Of a stretch of DNA of 64,000 nucleotides, positions 7,059 through 15,795 are shown one piece after another (position 1 is the first letter of the stretch; each line of letters begins with the position of its first letter). The stretch spans positions 124,001-188,000 of the forward strand of contig NZ_JAMCOJ010000004.1 in the NCBI RefSeq assembly GCF_023476645.1, read 5' to 3'. A program made the translations under genes and the position numbers. This DNA comes from Cellulophaga sp. 20_2_10 (GTDB lineage: Bacteria; Bacteroidota; Bacteroidia; Flavobacteriales; Flavobacteriaceae). The notes beneath the pieces are model-generated. The model was not told the DNA's origin, did not search any database, and saw only the letters and a list, made by a program, of their open reading frames with translations.

Positions 7059-8153
7059 TTAAAAATACTTGATAGGATTTGTAATGCTCTCCGATAAAGA
7101 GACTGCAAAATTAGGAATTTTTTTCGTAAGAATCTCTACTAAAAGATTTTTTGTAAACTGCTCTGTTTCAAAGTGTCCTATATCTGCTAAAATTAACTTG
7201 CTTTCTGCCTCGTAAAATTGATGGTATTTAAGGTCTGCAGTTATAAAAATATCAGCACCTACAGCCTTTGCGGCATTTATAGCAAAAGAACCGCTACCTC
7301 CCAAAACTGCAACTTTTTTTATTTTTTTATTTAGTAAATTAGAGTGTCTAATACACGCTACATTCATCTTATTCTTTACTTCTTGTAAAAAATCGACTTC
7401 ATTTAAGGCGTTTTCTAGTTCGCCAACCATTCCCATACCTATATTTTGGTTTGTGTTTTCTAGGGTTGTAATTTCATATGCAACCTCTTCATAAGAATGA
7501 TTTTTAAAAAGAGCTTTTAAAATAGCACGCTCTTTGGCTTTTTCAAAAGTTACATTTATTTGGGTCTCTTCTTCTGTTTTTGTTTCTCCTATTTTTCCAA
7601 TTGTAGGGTTGGCATTAGTATTAGGATTAAAACTTCCTAAGCCGCTTGTGGTAAAACTGCAATTGCTATAGTTGCCAATAGTACCTGCCCCGGCTATAAA
7701 TAAGGCTTCTTTTAATTTTTCGGCTTCATTTTTAGGTGCGTAGGTAGTCAATTTTTTTATGGTTCCTTTTTGAGGAATTAAAATTTTAGTATTTGTAAGA
7801 CCTAAAACTTCACAAATTTTTGCGTTTACACCTTTGTTACTATTGTCTAGGGCGGTGTGCATACTATAGATAGCAATATCGTTTTTAATAGCTTTTAGAA
7901 CAACACGCTCTACGTAATTTCTGCCCGTAATTTTTTTTAAACCAGAAAATATAATAGGATGAAAACTTAAGATTAGGTTACAGTTTTTTGCAATAGCTTC
8001 ATCTACAACATTTTCTAATGTATCTAGTGTTGCAAGTACGCCTGTAACTTCTGCGGTTGCATCGCCAACTAATAGGCCTACATTATCAAAATCTTCTGCG
8101 TAATTTAGCGGCGCAAAATCCTCTATAATGTTTGTAATTTCTTTTACAGTCAT
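7059..8153 (-). CDS. Nif3-like dinuclear metal centre protein (DUF34)
   Basis: 364 residues. The metal-binding motifs of the Nif3/YbgI/YqfO family are visible: LSFHPIIFSG near residue 63, SMHTALDNSNKGVN near 97-110, and at the C-terminus GADIFITADLKYHQF and DIGHFETE. An inserted middle domain (about 125-240) is present, as in YqfO-type members, which explains the length over the 250-residue short form. The family forms toroidal hexamers with two metals per subunit; its substrate remains uncertain (GTP cyclohydrolase-like and hydrolase roles have been proposed). It heads a two-gene operon with the zinc-ribbon-type protein and is divergent from lpxK. Confidence 0.9.
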   Translation of the reverse strand: MTVKEITNIIEDFAPLNYAEDFDNVGLLVGDATAEVTGVLATLDTLENVVDEAIAKNCNLILSFHPIIFSGLKKITGRNYVERVVLKAIKNDIAIYSMHTALDNSNKGVNAKICEVLGLTNTKILIPQKGTIKKLTTYAPKNEAEKLKEALFIAGAGTIGNYSNCSFTTSGLGSFNPNTNANPTIGKIGETKTEEETQINVTFEKAKERAILKALFKNHSYEEVAYEITTLENTNQNIGMGMVGELENALNEVDFLQEVKNKMNVACIRHSNLLNKKIKKVAVLGGSGSFAINAAKAVGADIFITADLKYHQFYEAESKLILADIGHFETEQFTKNLLVEILTKKIPNFAVSLSESITNPIKYF

Positions 8154-8203
8154 TTTTGGTAGCTTTAATGGTTTTCAAAGATAAAATATTTACTTTCGTT
8201 CTT

Positions 8204-9202
8204 ATGCAACTCCTCAGAAAAATAGCATTTCCTTTTTCCTTAGTTTACGCTTTGGTAGTTTACTTGCGCAATTATTTATTTAAAATAGGTATCTTATCTT
8301 CTAAATCTTTTAAAACTACAACTATTTGTGTTGGAAACCTAAGTGCTGGCGGTACAGGAAAAACACCAATGATAGAGCTTTTAATTTCTGGATTAGAGCA
8401 ACAATATAAAATTGCGGTTTTAAGTAGGGGATATGGTCGTAAATCTAAAGGGTTGTTACTAGCAGACACAAATACAACGGTGGAGGAGTTAGGAGATGAG
8501 CCTTATCAGATTTATAAAAAATACCCGGCTATAACTATGGTTGTGGATGGAGATAGAAGAAGAGGTATTGCTGCAATAGAACAAGAGGTTAAGTCAGATG
8601 TTATTTTGTTAGATGATGCCTATCAGCATAGAAAAGTAAAACCAACGTTTAATATTTTATTAACGGCGTATTCTAATTTGTATGTAGACGATTGGTATTT
8701 GCCAACAGGTAATTTACGAGATGCAAAAAACCAGGCTAAACGAGCAAACATAATTATTGTGACCAAATGCCCTGAAGGTATTAATGAAACAAAACGTAAT
8801 AGAATAAAGGCTAAGCTAAAGCCAAATGAAAATCAAAAATTATTTTTTGCTTCGTTAAGCTATAATCTGGAATTGAAAGGATATAAAACTCCTTTGTCTT
8901 TGTCTAGCTTAAAAGGAAAAAAAGTAACGCTTGTTACGGGTATTGCAAATCCAGATCCGCTTATAGCATTTTTAAAAGAACAAAATATAGTATTTGATCA
9001 TTTAGCGTATAGCGATCATCATTTTTTTACCGAAGCAGAGATAAAGAGCTTTGCAGCTAAAGAATTTGTTTTAACCACAGAGAAGGATTTTGTTAGGTTA
9101 GAAGATAAGTTTTCTAACCTATGTTATATAGAGGTGCAACATAAATTACTAAATAATGAGAAAGAAACTTTATTAACAGCTGTAAAGGCTGTTATTCAGT
9201 AG
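8204..9202 (+). CDS. lpxK: Tetraacyldisaccharide 4'-kinase (lipid A biosynthesis)
   Basis: 332 residues from the ATG at 8204. The frame extends back to 8156, but the first 16 residues do not match the family, whereas MQLLRKIAFPFSLVYALVVY does, with its N-terminal membrane anchor. Walker A-like P-loop: GNLSAGGTGKTP near residue 48; later motifs LSRGYGRKSKG, DEPYQIYKK and LLDDAYQHRK are typical. LpxK phosphorylates the 4' position of the lipid A disaccharide at the inner membrane. A near-consensus -7 element (TACTTTCG, 8190-8197) just upstream of 8204 supports the shorter start. It converges on the hybrid kinase gene with an 11-base coding overlap and no terminator between. Confidence 0.93.
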   Translation: MQLLRKIAFPFSLVYALVVYLRNYLFKIGILSSKSFKTTTICVGNLSAGGTGKTPMIELLISGLEQQYKIAVLSRGYGRKSKGLLLADTNTTVEELGDEPYQIYKKYPAITMVVDGDRRRGIAAIEQEVKSDVILLDDAYQHRKVKPTFNILLTAYSNLYVDDWYLPTGNLRDAKNQAKRANIIIVTKCPEGINETKRNRIKAKLKPNENQKLFFASLSYNLELKGYKTPLSLSSLKGKKVTLVTGIANPDPLIAFLKEQNIVFDHLAYSDHHFFTEAEIKSFAAKEFVLTTEKDFVRLEDKFSNLCYIEVQHKLLNNEKETLLTAVKAVIQ

Positions 9203-11402
9203 TTTTTTTGTTGAAAATATTTTCTCCTATTTTTTGGTAGAAATACTCAGGTTTAAACGGTTTGGTTACAATATCGTCACACCCAGCGGCATAGAAATTC
9301 TCTACGCTGTCATCTAAGGAAATTGCTGTTAATGCTATAATAGGTATTTCTGTATTAAATTTACGAATCTCTATTGTGGCTTCTACGCCACTAATACCTG
9401 GCATATGTATATCCATTAAAATAGCATCGTAATTGTTGATTTTGGTAAGCTCTACACCTTCTGTACCGTTATTGGCAATATCACTTGTCATTCCTTTTTT
9501 AGAAAGCATTTTCTTGGTAATTACTTGGTTTATTTTATTGTCTTCTACAATAAGCAAGTGTAAACCTTCAAAAATAAATTCTCTTGGTGTGTATTCTTCT
9601 TCTGGGTTGTCTATATTCTGATCTTTACAGACCAACTTTATTTCAAAACTAAAAGCAGAGCCAACACCTTTTTTACTTTCTAAATTTATATCACTACCAA
9701 ATAAGCCTAAAAGATTTTTTACAATGGTAAGACCAAGCCCTGTGCCACCGTATTCTCTGTTAATTTGTATAGAGCCTTGTTCAAAACTATCAAAAATATT
9801 TTCTTGTAATTCTTCAGAAATGCCAATACCTGTATCTTTTACTTCAAAGTATATAGTACAAATGTCCTCAACTCTTTTTACTTCTTTTACGGTAACTACA
9901 ACAGAGCCATTTTTAGTAAATTTTATAGCGTTACCAATAAGATTTATAAGTATCTGAGATATTTTTATAGGGTCTCCTAAATGAGCTCTAGACATATTTT
10001 TGTCGTATGCTAGAGTTAAAGTGGTGTTGTTAGATTTAGCACTTTGTTGAAGTGAATCTATAACATCTCTTATTGTTTTTTTTAGGTTGAATTCTATTTG
10101 TAGTGTTTCTAGTTTTTGAGCATCAATTTTATTAACCTGAAGAATATCGTTTATAAAGTTTAAAAGGTAGTCTCCGGAAAATTTTAAAGACTTTAAATGA
10201 TCTTTTTGGTTCGGAGTAGGGTTTTCTTCTAATAACAAATTAGTTAAACCAGTTACAGCATATAAAGGTGTCCGTAGTTCGTGACTAACGGTAGATAAGA
10301 AATTAGTTTTAGCTTCCATAGCCTTGACTGCTTTGTCTTTTGCAATCTCTAATTCTGTATTTGTTTTTTGTAGTAAATTATTGGTTTTTATTTTTATCTG
10401 GTTGTTTCTGTATAAAGATACAGCTAGTAAAGAAATAATAACCAAGATGGCAAAAGCAACAATGTTTGTGCTTTCAGATCTTGTTATAGATTGTTCTTGC
10501 TCTAAGTTTTTTTTAACCAAACTTTTTACATCTTCTTCTAAGCCTTCTATATGTATGTCGTTAGCGGTTCTTTCTTTCGCTTTAACATTAATAACGCCAT
10601 AAAGAGAGTCTTTTATGTAAATTAAATCTTTATTGGCTTTAAGTGAAGCACTGTAATCTCCTATATCTTCATAAGCCGAGCTTAATAAGGTATTAGCCTC
10701 TAAAAGTTCTTTTATAAATCCACTCTTTTTAGCAAGAGGTAATGCCTCTAGACAATATTTTATACAATCTTCAGGATTATCTAAGGAGTTAATTTTAGCA
10801 AGACCTAGGTAACCTTGTGTAGAGAAATAGTCTTTCTCGTAAATATCAGAATTTACAATTAAAGCATTATAATATCTAGATGCCTTTAAAAAGTTGGTTT
10901 TTTGAAAGTTGATATTTGCTTGCGTTAAAGCAATACGATTAAGTAAATTACGGTCATTACTTAATCTTTTAGCTTCTGATAATTTTTCTTCAGCCTGAAA
11001 ATTATTTTTATCTAAATAAAGGTATATGGCTTCTAAATATTTACTTTCACTAGAGCCATATGGATATGCAATATTCCTTAATAGTACTTTGGTGCGTTCC
11101 CAGTAAAATCTAGATCTATCAACATTATTAAGTTTTAAGTATAAAAAAGCATAATGGTGAAAACAATCTATTAGCCCTTTTTCATCCTCGTTTTTTTCTG
11201 CATATTCAGTAGCTTTTTGTATAGCTTGTAAAGCTTGTACTATATTATCCTGATTTTTATATTTTCGAGCTACAGAAAAATGGTAATCTAAATCTTTTAA
11301 TGCAACAGGTGAGTCTTGAGAATGGACGTAAGTAAACAGCAAGAAACTAAGGATAGTTACAAGCAGAGTTTTGTGTGCTACTTTTGTGCGTTTACTTTTC
11401 AA
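9192..11402 (-). CDS. Hybrid sensor histidine kinase with TPR sensor region and receiver domain
   Basis: 736 residues. A signal peptide (about 1-29) leads into a helical TPR-type region (about 35-300), probably periplasmic, then one TM helix near 313-331, a coiled linker, a HisKA domain with SHELRTP (His374), a HATPase domain with LIGNAIKFT, DTGIGIS and GGTGLGLTIV, and a C-terminal receiver with IVEDNKIN, the phospho-acceptor Asp664 in LMDIHMPG, and TKPF. No DNA-binding output domain follows. The layout matches tetratricopeptide hybrid kinases common in Flavobacteriia; the stimulus is unknown. It overlaps the upstream gap gene by 4 bases (ATGA), which is an odd partnership with a glycolytic enzyme. 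Confidence 0.92.
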   Translation of the reverse strand: MKSKRTKVAHKTLLVTILSFLLFTYVHSQDSPVALKDLDYHFSVARKYKNQDNIVQALQAIQKATEYAEKNEDEKGLIDCFHHYAFLYLKLNNVDRSRFYWERTKVLLRNIAYPYGSSESKYLEAIYLYLDKNNFQAEEKLSEAKRLSNDRNLLNRIALTQANINFQKTNFLKASRYYNALIVNSDIYEKDYFSTQGYLGLAKINSLDNPEDCIKYCLEALPLAKKSGFIKELLEANTLLSSAYEDIGDYSASLKANKDLIYIKDSLYGVINVKAKERTANDIHIEGLEEDVKSLVKKNLEQEQSITRSESTNIVAFAILVIISLLAVSLYRNNQIKIKTNNLLQKTNTELEIAKDKAVKAMEAKTNFLSTVSHELRTPLYAVTGLTNLLLEENPTPNQKDHLKSLKFSGDYLLNFINDILQVNKIDAQKLETLQIEFNLKKTIRDVIDSLQQSAKSNNTTLTLAYDKNMSRAHLGDPIKISQILINLIGNAIKFTKNGSVVVTVKEVKRVEDICTIYFEVKDTGIGISEELQENIFDSFEQGSIQINREYGGTGLGLTIVKNLLGLFGSDINLESKKGVGSAFSFEIKLVCKDQNIDNPEEEYTPREFIFEGLHLLIVEDNKINQVITKKMLSKKGMTSDIANNGTEGVELTKINNYDAILMDIHMPGISGVEATIEIRKFNTEIPIIALTAISLDDSVENFYAAGCDDIVTKPFKPEYFYQKIGENIFNKKTTE

Positions 11403-12409
11403 ATATATTTTTTATTAATCAATAAGTTTATAAGGTCAATAATTCTACTGCTATAACCAGTTTCATTATCATACCAACCAATAACTTTTACCATTTTACC
11501 AATAACAGAAGTCATCTGAGAATCAAACGTACAGGAATAAGAACTATTGTTTACATCTATAGAAACAATAGGATCTTCGGTGTAATGCATAATTTCTTTT
11601 AAACTATTCGCAGAATAATCTTTAAAAGCATTATTAATTTCAGCAATGGAAGTTTCTTTTTTCACGTTAAAAGTAATATCTGTTAAAGATCCATTTGCTA
11701 CAGGTACACGTATGCCACAACCTCCAATAACATTTGCTAAATCTGGAAATATTTTGGTTAAAGCTCTAGCGGCTCCTGTGGTTGTGGGTATTATAGATTG
11801 CCCAGCAGCTCTTGCTCTGCGTAAATCTCTATGTGGTTGGTCATGTAAACTTTGATCTGTGGTGTACGAGTGTATTGTAGTAATATACGCTTGCTCTATA
11901 CCACACAAATCGTGTATAACTTTAACCATTGGTGCAGCATTGTTGGTAGTGCAAGAAGCATTAGATATAATAGTATCATCCTTAGTAATATCTGAATGAT
12001 TAATACCGTAAACTATCATTTTTATAGAATTGTCTACTGGCGGAACAGATAAAATAACTTTTTTTGCTCCGTTTTTTATATGATAATTTAAATCATCAGT
12101 AGTTTTAAACTTACCTGAAGATTCTACTACTAGATCTACATTGTTTTTACTCCAAGGAATATCTTTAGGAGAACTAGCATTAGTTAAAGCAATGACATGG
12201 CCATTTACTATAATTGTACTTTCTGTACTAGAAATCTCTTCTTTAAAAACACCGTGAATACTATCATACTTTAATAGATGTGCTAATGTTTGTGCATTTG
12301 CTAAATCATTAATAGCAACTACATTTATGTGTGGGTGTTGTTGTAGTAGTCTAAAAAGGGTACGACCAATTCTACCAAAACCGTTGATGCCTATATTTAT
12401 TTTTTTCAT
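11399..12409 (-). CDS. gap: Glyceraldehyde-3-phosphate dehydrogenase, type I
   Basis: 336 residues, standard length. NAD-binding start NIGINGFGRIGRTLFR, AINDL with the Asp near 35 that favours NAD, catalytic cysteine Cys153 in SNASCTTNNAAP, downstream TTTGAARA and the C-terminal WYDNETGYS. It converts glyceraldehyde-3-phosphate to 1,3-bisphosphoglycerate in glycolysis or the reverse in gluconeogenesis. The usual ESTG-type pyrophosphate loop reads ESSGKF. It precedes and overlaps the hybrid kinase by 4 bases and lies 61 bases after lipA on the same strand. Flavobacteria often carry more than one gap; whether this is the main copy cannot be told here. Confidence 0.94.
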   Translation of the reverse strand: MKKINIGINGFGRIGRTLFRLLQQHPHINVVAINDLANAQTLAHLLKYDSIHGVFKEEISSTESTIIVNGHVIALTNASSPKDIPWSKNNVDLVVESSGKFKTTDDLNYHIKNGAKKVILSVPPVDNSIKMIVYGINHSDITKDDTIISNASCTTNNAAPMVKVIHDLCGIEQAYITTIHSYTTDQSLHDQPHRDLRRARAAGQSIIPTTTGAARALTKIFPDLANVIGGCGIRVPVANGSLTDITFNVKKETSIAEINNAFKDYSANSLKEIMHYTEDPIVSIDVNNSSYSCTFDSQMTSVIGKMVKVIGWYDNETGYSSRIIDLINLLINKKYI

Positions 12410-12470
12410 TTTAATACGAAAAAATAATCCTTAAATAAATTAATATGTATGCAGGTAAACTTTAACTGTT

Positions 12471-13346
12471 TTAGTTAATATGTTTATGCGCTTTGTATGA
12501 TGAACGAACTAGTGCGCCACTTTCTACGTGTCTAAAGCCCATTTCTAATCCTAATTCCTCATACTTTTTAAATTGTGCTGGTAAAATAAATTCCTTAACA
12601 GGAAGATGTTTTTTAGAGGGTTGTAGGTATTGACCAATAGTTACAACGTCTACGTTGGCACTTCTAAGATCTTCCATAACCTTTATAACTTCGTCTTCTT
12701 GCTCTCCTAGACCTAGCATAATTCCAGATTTAGTTCTTCTGGCGCCATTGTCTTTTAAGTAACGTAAAACATCTAAACTTCTTTCGTATTTAGCTTGTAT
12801 ACGTACTTCTCTAGTTAGTCTTTTTACGGTTTCCATGTTGTGAGAAATAACCTCAGGAGCAACCTCTAAAATACGATCTAGATGTGTACCCATTCCTTGA
12901 AAATCTGGAATAAGTGTTTCTAAAGTCGTTTCGGGGTTCATTCTTCTTATGGCCTTAACAGTTTCTGCCCATATAATAGAACCCATATCTTTTAAGTCAT
13001 CTCTATCTACAGAAGTAATTACAGCATGTTTAATGCTCATAATCTTAATAGAACGTGCAACTTTTTCTGGTTCCTCCCAATCTACATCTTCAGGTCTGCC
13101 TGTTTTAACACCACAAAAACCACATGATCTTGTACATACGTTACCTAAGATCATAAAAGTAGCAGTTCCTTCTCCCCAACATTCTCCCATATTAGGGCAG
13201 CTACCAGAAGTACAGATAGTGTTTAGGCTGTATTTATCTACTAAGCCTCTTAACTGTGTATACTTTTTACCAGTAGGTAGCTTAACTCGTAACCATTTTG
13301 GTTTTCCTTTAGGTGGGTGTACGTTTTCTGCAGTAGTAGTACTCAT
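12471..13346 (-). CDS. lipA: Lipoyl synthase
   Basis: 291 residues. The auxiliary iron-sulfur cluster motif [12 protein letters not shown] (Cys45, Cys50, Cys56) and the radical-SAM motif CTRSCGFC (Cys71, Cys75, Cys78) are both intact, and the C-terminal RSSY motif needed for auxiliary-cluster coordination is present ([12 protein letters not shown]). The enzyme inserts two sulfurs into octanoyl groups on the lipoyl domains of pyruvate and 2-oxoglutarate dehydrogenases and the glycine cleavage system. It sits between the ECF sigma gene upstream and gap downstream on the same strand, with a 57-base gap to the sigma gene. Confidence 0.96.
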   Translation of the reverse strand: MSTTTAENVHPPKGKPKWLRVKLPTGKKYTQLRGLVDKYSLNTICTSGSCPNMGECWGEGTATFMILGNVCTRSCGFCGVKTGRPEDVDWEEPEKVARSIKIMSIKHAVITSVDRDDLKDMGSIIWAETVKAIRRMNPETTLETLIPDFQGMGTHLDRILEVAPEVISHNMETVKRLTREVRIQAKYERSLDVLRYLKDNGARRTKSGIMLGLGEQEDEVIKVMEDLRSANVDVVTIGQYLQPSKKHLPVKEFILPAQFKKYEELGLEMGFRHVESGALVRSSYKAHKHIN

Positions 13347-13403
13347 AAAAATATTTTGTGCAAATATACGAACAAAATAGTGTTAGTTATAATAGAGTAG
13401 AGG

Positions 13404-13973
13404 TCAAGATTTACCTTTTGTTTTTATAATTTCTGCAAGTAACTTTTTTGCTCTTAGAAGCTTTACCTTAACGCTGTTCATAGGCTCGTTAAGTTCTGTT
13501 GCTATGTCTGCATAACTCAGTTCGTTAAAGTAACGAAGGTTTATAATTCTTTGATAAGCGGGTTTTAGCTTCTTAATATCGTGTAGTAGATTAGCTAAGT
13601 TTTGATCTATTATAAGTTGATCTTCAATTGTGGGTGCATCATCTAATACTTTTATAGCATCGCCATTGCCGTAATTCATATTTTCTAGAACACTTTTTTT
13701 TCGTTTTCTAAATAAATCAACATGAAGATTTTTAGCAATTGTTATAAGCCAAGTTTTAAACTTGTAGCTCATATCATAGGTGTCTATTTTATCAAAAGCT
13801 TTAGAGAAAGTCTGTATAGTTAGGTCTTCTGCGTCATTTTCGTTTTCTGTTCTAACAAGTAAGAAACCGTAAACATCATTCCAAAATGTATCTAAGAGGT
13901 TGCTAAAAGCAATTTGGTTACCCGCCTTGGCTTTTAGTAAATTTGGAACAAGTTCTTCTTCAGTAATTTTCAT
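13404..13973 (-). CDS. ECF-type RNA polymerase sigma factor
   Basis: 189 residues from the ATG at 13973; a TTG 12 bases upstream lies inside a hairpin and is unlikely. Region 2 reads AEDLTIQTFSKAFDKID with TWLITIAKNLHVDLFRKRKK, and region 4 reads YFNELSYADIATELNEPMNSVKVKLLRAKKLL, a helix-turn-helix. No anti-sigma gene is adjacent; instead a 69-residue cysteine-containing membrane protein lies directly upstream, separated by a hairpin plus seven T just before the start codon. This suggests partial termination controls how much sigma is made. The regulon is unknown. Confidence 0.88.
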   Translation of the reverse strand: MKITEEELVPNLLKAKAGNQIAFSNLLDTFWNDVYGFLLVRTENENDAEDLTIQTFSKAFDKIDTYDMSYKFKTWLITIAKNLHVDLFRKRKKSVLENMNYGNGDAIKVLDDAPTIEDQLIIDQNLANLLHDIKKLKPAYQRIINLRYFNELSYADIATELNEPMNSVKVKLLRAKKLLAEIIKTKGKS

Positions 13974-13998
13974 AAAAAAAGGCAAATTTGCATTTGCC
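13974..13998 (-). terminator. Hairpin terminator or attenuator directly before the sigma gene
   Basis: On the minus strand GGCAAAT, a 4-base loop, ATTTGCC, then TTTTTTT and immediately the ATG of the sigma gene. The last base of the stem meets the stop codon of the small upstream gene. Because the T-run abuts the start codon, read-through or anti-termination would be needed for the sigma gene to be expressed from the upstream gene's promoter. Confidence 0.6.
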
Positions 13999-14207
13999 TA
14001 TTGTATTTCTGTTGATGCCTCCTTTTTGCAATCTTGCTCCGCAGGGAGTTTGCCGCACATACCGCAAGCTTGTCCATCTTGATTTAAAAATGGACTTTGG
14101 CTAGCACACGTCCCTGCAAATTTGCCATCTTTCTTCGCCCATATTTTAATTGCAATTCCAGCAAAACCTAGACTTAATAAGCCTATGGTTATTAAAACTA
14201 ATTTCAT
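13998..14207 (-). CDS. Small cysteine-containing membrane or secreted protein
   Basis: 69 residues. A single hydrophobic N-terminal helix (LVLITIGLLSLGFAGIAIKIW) is followed by a short tail with five cysteines, including a CGMCG pair and an EQDC motif. Small proteins of this layout sit next to an ECF sigma gene in several Flavobacteriia by my recollection. The Cys pattern might bind metal or a cluster, or serve as a redox sensor linked to the downstream sigma factor; no family name with known function can be given. A perfect hairpin with a T-run follows its stop codon. Confidence 0.65.
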   Translation of the reverse strand: MKLVLITIGLLSLGFAGIAIKIWAKKDGKFAGTCASQSPFLNQDGQACGMCGKLPAEQDCKKEASTEIQ

Positions 14208-14263
14208 AACTAAATTTTAGGCAAAGATACTAATTATAGCTTTTATATGTATATACTTTAACG

Positions 14264-15028
14264 TTAGTTTGCATATGATATATTAGCTACAATATTTTCT
14301 ACTGTTGGTGTTTTGTTGCCACCTTTAGGTTCTATTGTTATATAACCTACTGCATTATCCCCGTATGGCAATGCCAGTAATTTGTCTTTATCACTTATGT
14401 CTTTAATGATACCAATGTTTATCATTTTACCATCTACTTCTGCCCACATTTGTAAGCATTTGTCTTCTGGTAAATTAGGTATGTTTTTAACATTTATATA
14501 CGATAATTTTTTTACAGGATTTATGTAAGCAACAGCTTTTAATTCTTTTGCCTTTGTATTTCCTTTTACATTGTACCTTTTTGTTTTTGGATTGTTAAGA
14601 ACAATAAATTGGTTCCTAACATCCTCTAACTGTTGTCTCATATTGTCTTCAATAGTCTTCATCTTATTGTTAACAATAGTATTTTCTTCTTTTAAAGATT
14701 TATTTTGATTCCAAAAGAAGAATGAAGCTGCAGCAAAAAGAAAAGCCAACGAACAAGCAACGGCTATATACCTATAGAACTTGCTGTGCGATTTTTTCTC
14801 TGCTTTAACTCTGTTTAGGATTTTGTTTTTTAATCCGTCTGGAGTCTCCATAGCGTGTAACTTAGCAAAAATTTCTAAGTTATCTTGTAATTCAATGTAG
14901 GTTTTATTAACCTCAGGGTGTATAGCTATGTAGCGCTCTACTTTAAGTGTCTCTTCTGTAGATGTAGTTCCTAAAAGATATTTTTCTAGTAGGTCTGACT
15001 CTAAGAATTTTTTTATTTTATCTGTCAT
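14264..15028 (-). CDS. Anti-sigma factor with RskA-type C-terminal domain
   Basis: 254 residues. The N-terminal anti-sigma segment (LLEKYLLGTTSTEETLKVERY) is cytoplasmic, one TM helix lies near 86-105, a coiled-coil stretch follows (about 108-140), and the periplasmic part ends in an RskA-like domain (VAYINPVKKLSYINVKNIP, LQMWAEVDGKMINIG). It would hold the cognate sigma factor at the membrane and release it on an envelope signal. It overlaps the sigma gene by 4 bases (start codon inside the sigma stop), so the two are translationally coupled. The signal is unknown. Confidence 0.88.
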   Translation of the reverse strand: MTDKIKKFLESDLLEKYLLGTTSTEETLKVERYIAIHPEVNKTYIELQDNLEIFAKLHAMETPDGLKNKILNRVKAEKKSHSKFYRYIAVACSLAFLFAAASFFFWNQNKSLKEENTIVNNKMKTIEDNMRQQLEDVRNQFIVLNNPKTKRYNVKGNTKAKELKAVAYINPVKKLSYINVKNIPNLPEDKCLQMWAEVDGKMINIGIIKDISDKDKLLALPYGDNAVGYITIEPKGGNKTPTVENIVANISYAN

Positions 15029-15588
15029 AACAAAAATATTATAAATAAAGTTAATGCCGTAGAGCCGTAAATTTTCTTTAGTTCTCTAAGCCCTATTTTT
15101 AATCTAGACTTTATTGTACCTAAAGGAATGTTTAGCTCTTCACTAGCCTCTTGTTGGGTCATCCCTTCAAAAAATAAGGCTTCCAGTACTATTTGATATT
15201 TAGGTTCTAACTTATTTAAGTTGTCCTTAACATCCATTAATTCTGGCTTAGTGCTTTCTATGCCTAAATTATATACGTCTGAAACATCTATTTGGATCTC
15301 CTTATCTGATTTTGTGTTTACACTTCTAAGTTTATCTATAGCAGTATTACGTGTTATTCTAAATAACCAGGTAAATAGCTTCGCCTTAGAAGAGTCGTAA
15401 GAATCTGCTTTTTTCCAGATTTTAACAAAACTTTCTTGTAGCACGTCCTGTGCTAGCTCTTCGTTTCTAACAACTTTATTGGCAACCCCAAATAAAGTAT
15501 CACCGTAATGATCGTACAATAAAGATATTGCTTTTTCATCTCGGTCTTGTAGTAACTCTACAATATGTTTTTCAAGTAGTGTACTCAT
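15025..15588 (-). CDS. ECF sigma factor (SigK-like) paired with anti-sigma
   Basis: 187 residues. Region 2 includes AQDVLQESFVKIWKKAD and FTWLFRITRNTAIDKLR; region 4 ends FFEGMTQQEASEELNIPLG with TIKSRLKIGLRELKK. The C-terminus is a short hydrophobic tail (STALTLFIIFLL), unusual for a sigma factor, and could be a membrane-attracting segment. It is translated just ahead of the RskA-type anti-sigma, with coding overlap, the standard autoregulated pair. No TAnnTTTG box is seen in its upstream region, consistent with transcription from its own ECF promoter, although I cannot assign one firmly. Confidence 0.88.
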   Translation of the reverse strand: MSTLLEKHIVELLQDRDEKAISLLYDHYGDTLFGVANKVVRNEELAQDVLQESFVKIWKKADSYDSSKAKLFTWLFRITRNTAIDKLRSVNTKSDKEIQIDVSDVYNLGIESTKPELMDVKDNLNKLEPKYQIVLEALFFEGMTQQEASEELNIPLGTIKSRLKIGLRELKKIYGSTALTLFIIFLL

Positions 15589-15765
15589 ATAGTTGTGTTG
15601 CGCTAATTTTTGTAATTTTTTTTACAATGCGGCATCCAAATATACATTATGCAACGTATATAGTTAAACGCAAGATTACAAAATTGATTGCGATAATAAA
15701 AATATTTACAACTTAAGTAGGCAGCTGGTTACTGCCACTTATTTTTGGTTAGTTTGGTTTGGTAT

Positions 15766-15795
15766 AACCCCTGTGGCTTTTTAGTTTCAGGGGTT
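15766..15795. repeat. Inverted repeat at the 3' end of murB
   Basis: Perfect 8-bp arms AACCCCTG and CAGGGGTT with a 14-base spacer; the right arm overlaps the murB stop codon. No T-run follows on the minus strand, so it is not a convincing intrinsic terminator for murB, though it may pause polymerase or protect the message end. Confidence 0.45.

Noticed and set aside
8156-8203. Upstream extension of lpxK
   Set aside because: Sixteen extra residues unlike the family and a -7-like element at 8190-8197; start taken at 8204.
12949-13380. 143-codon plus-strand frame opposite lipA
   Set aside because: Antisense to the conserved LipA catalytic region; no promoter, no family resemblance.
15766-15795. 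Inverted repeat as a murB terminator
   Set aside because: No T-run on the minus strand after the hairpin, so kept only as a repeat of uncertain role.
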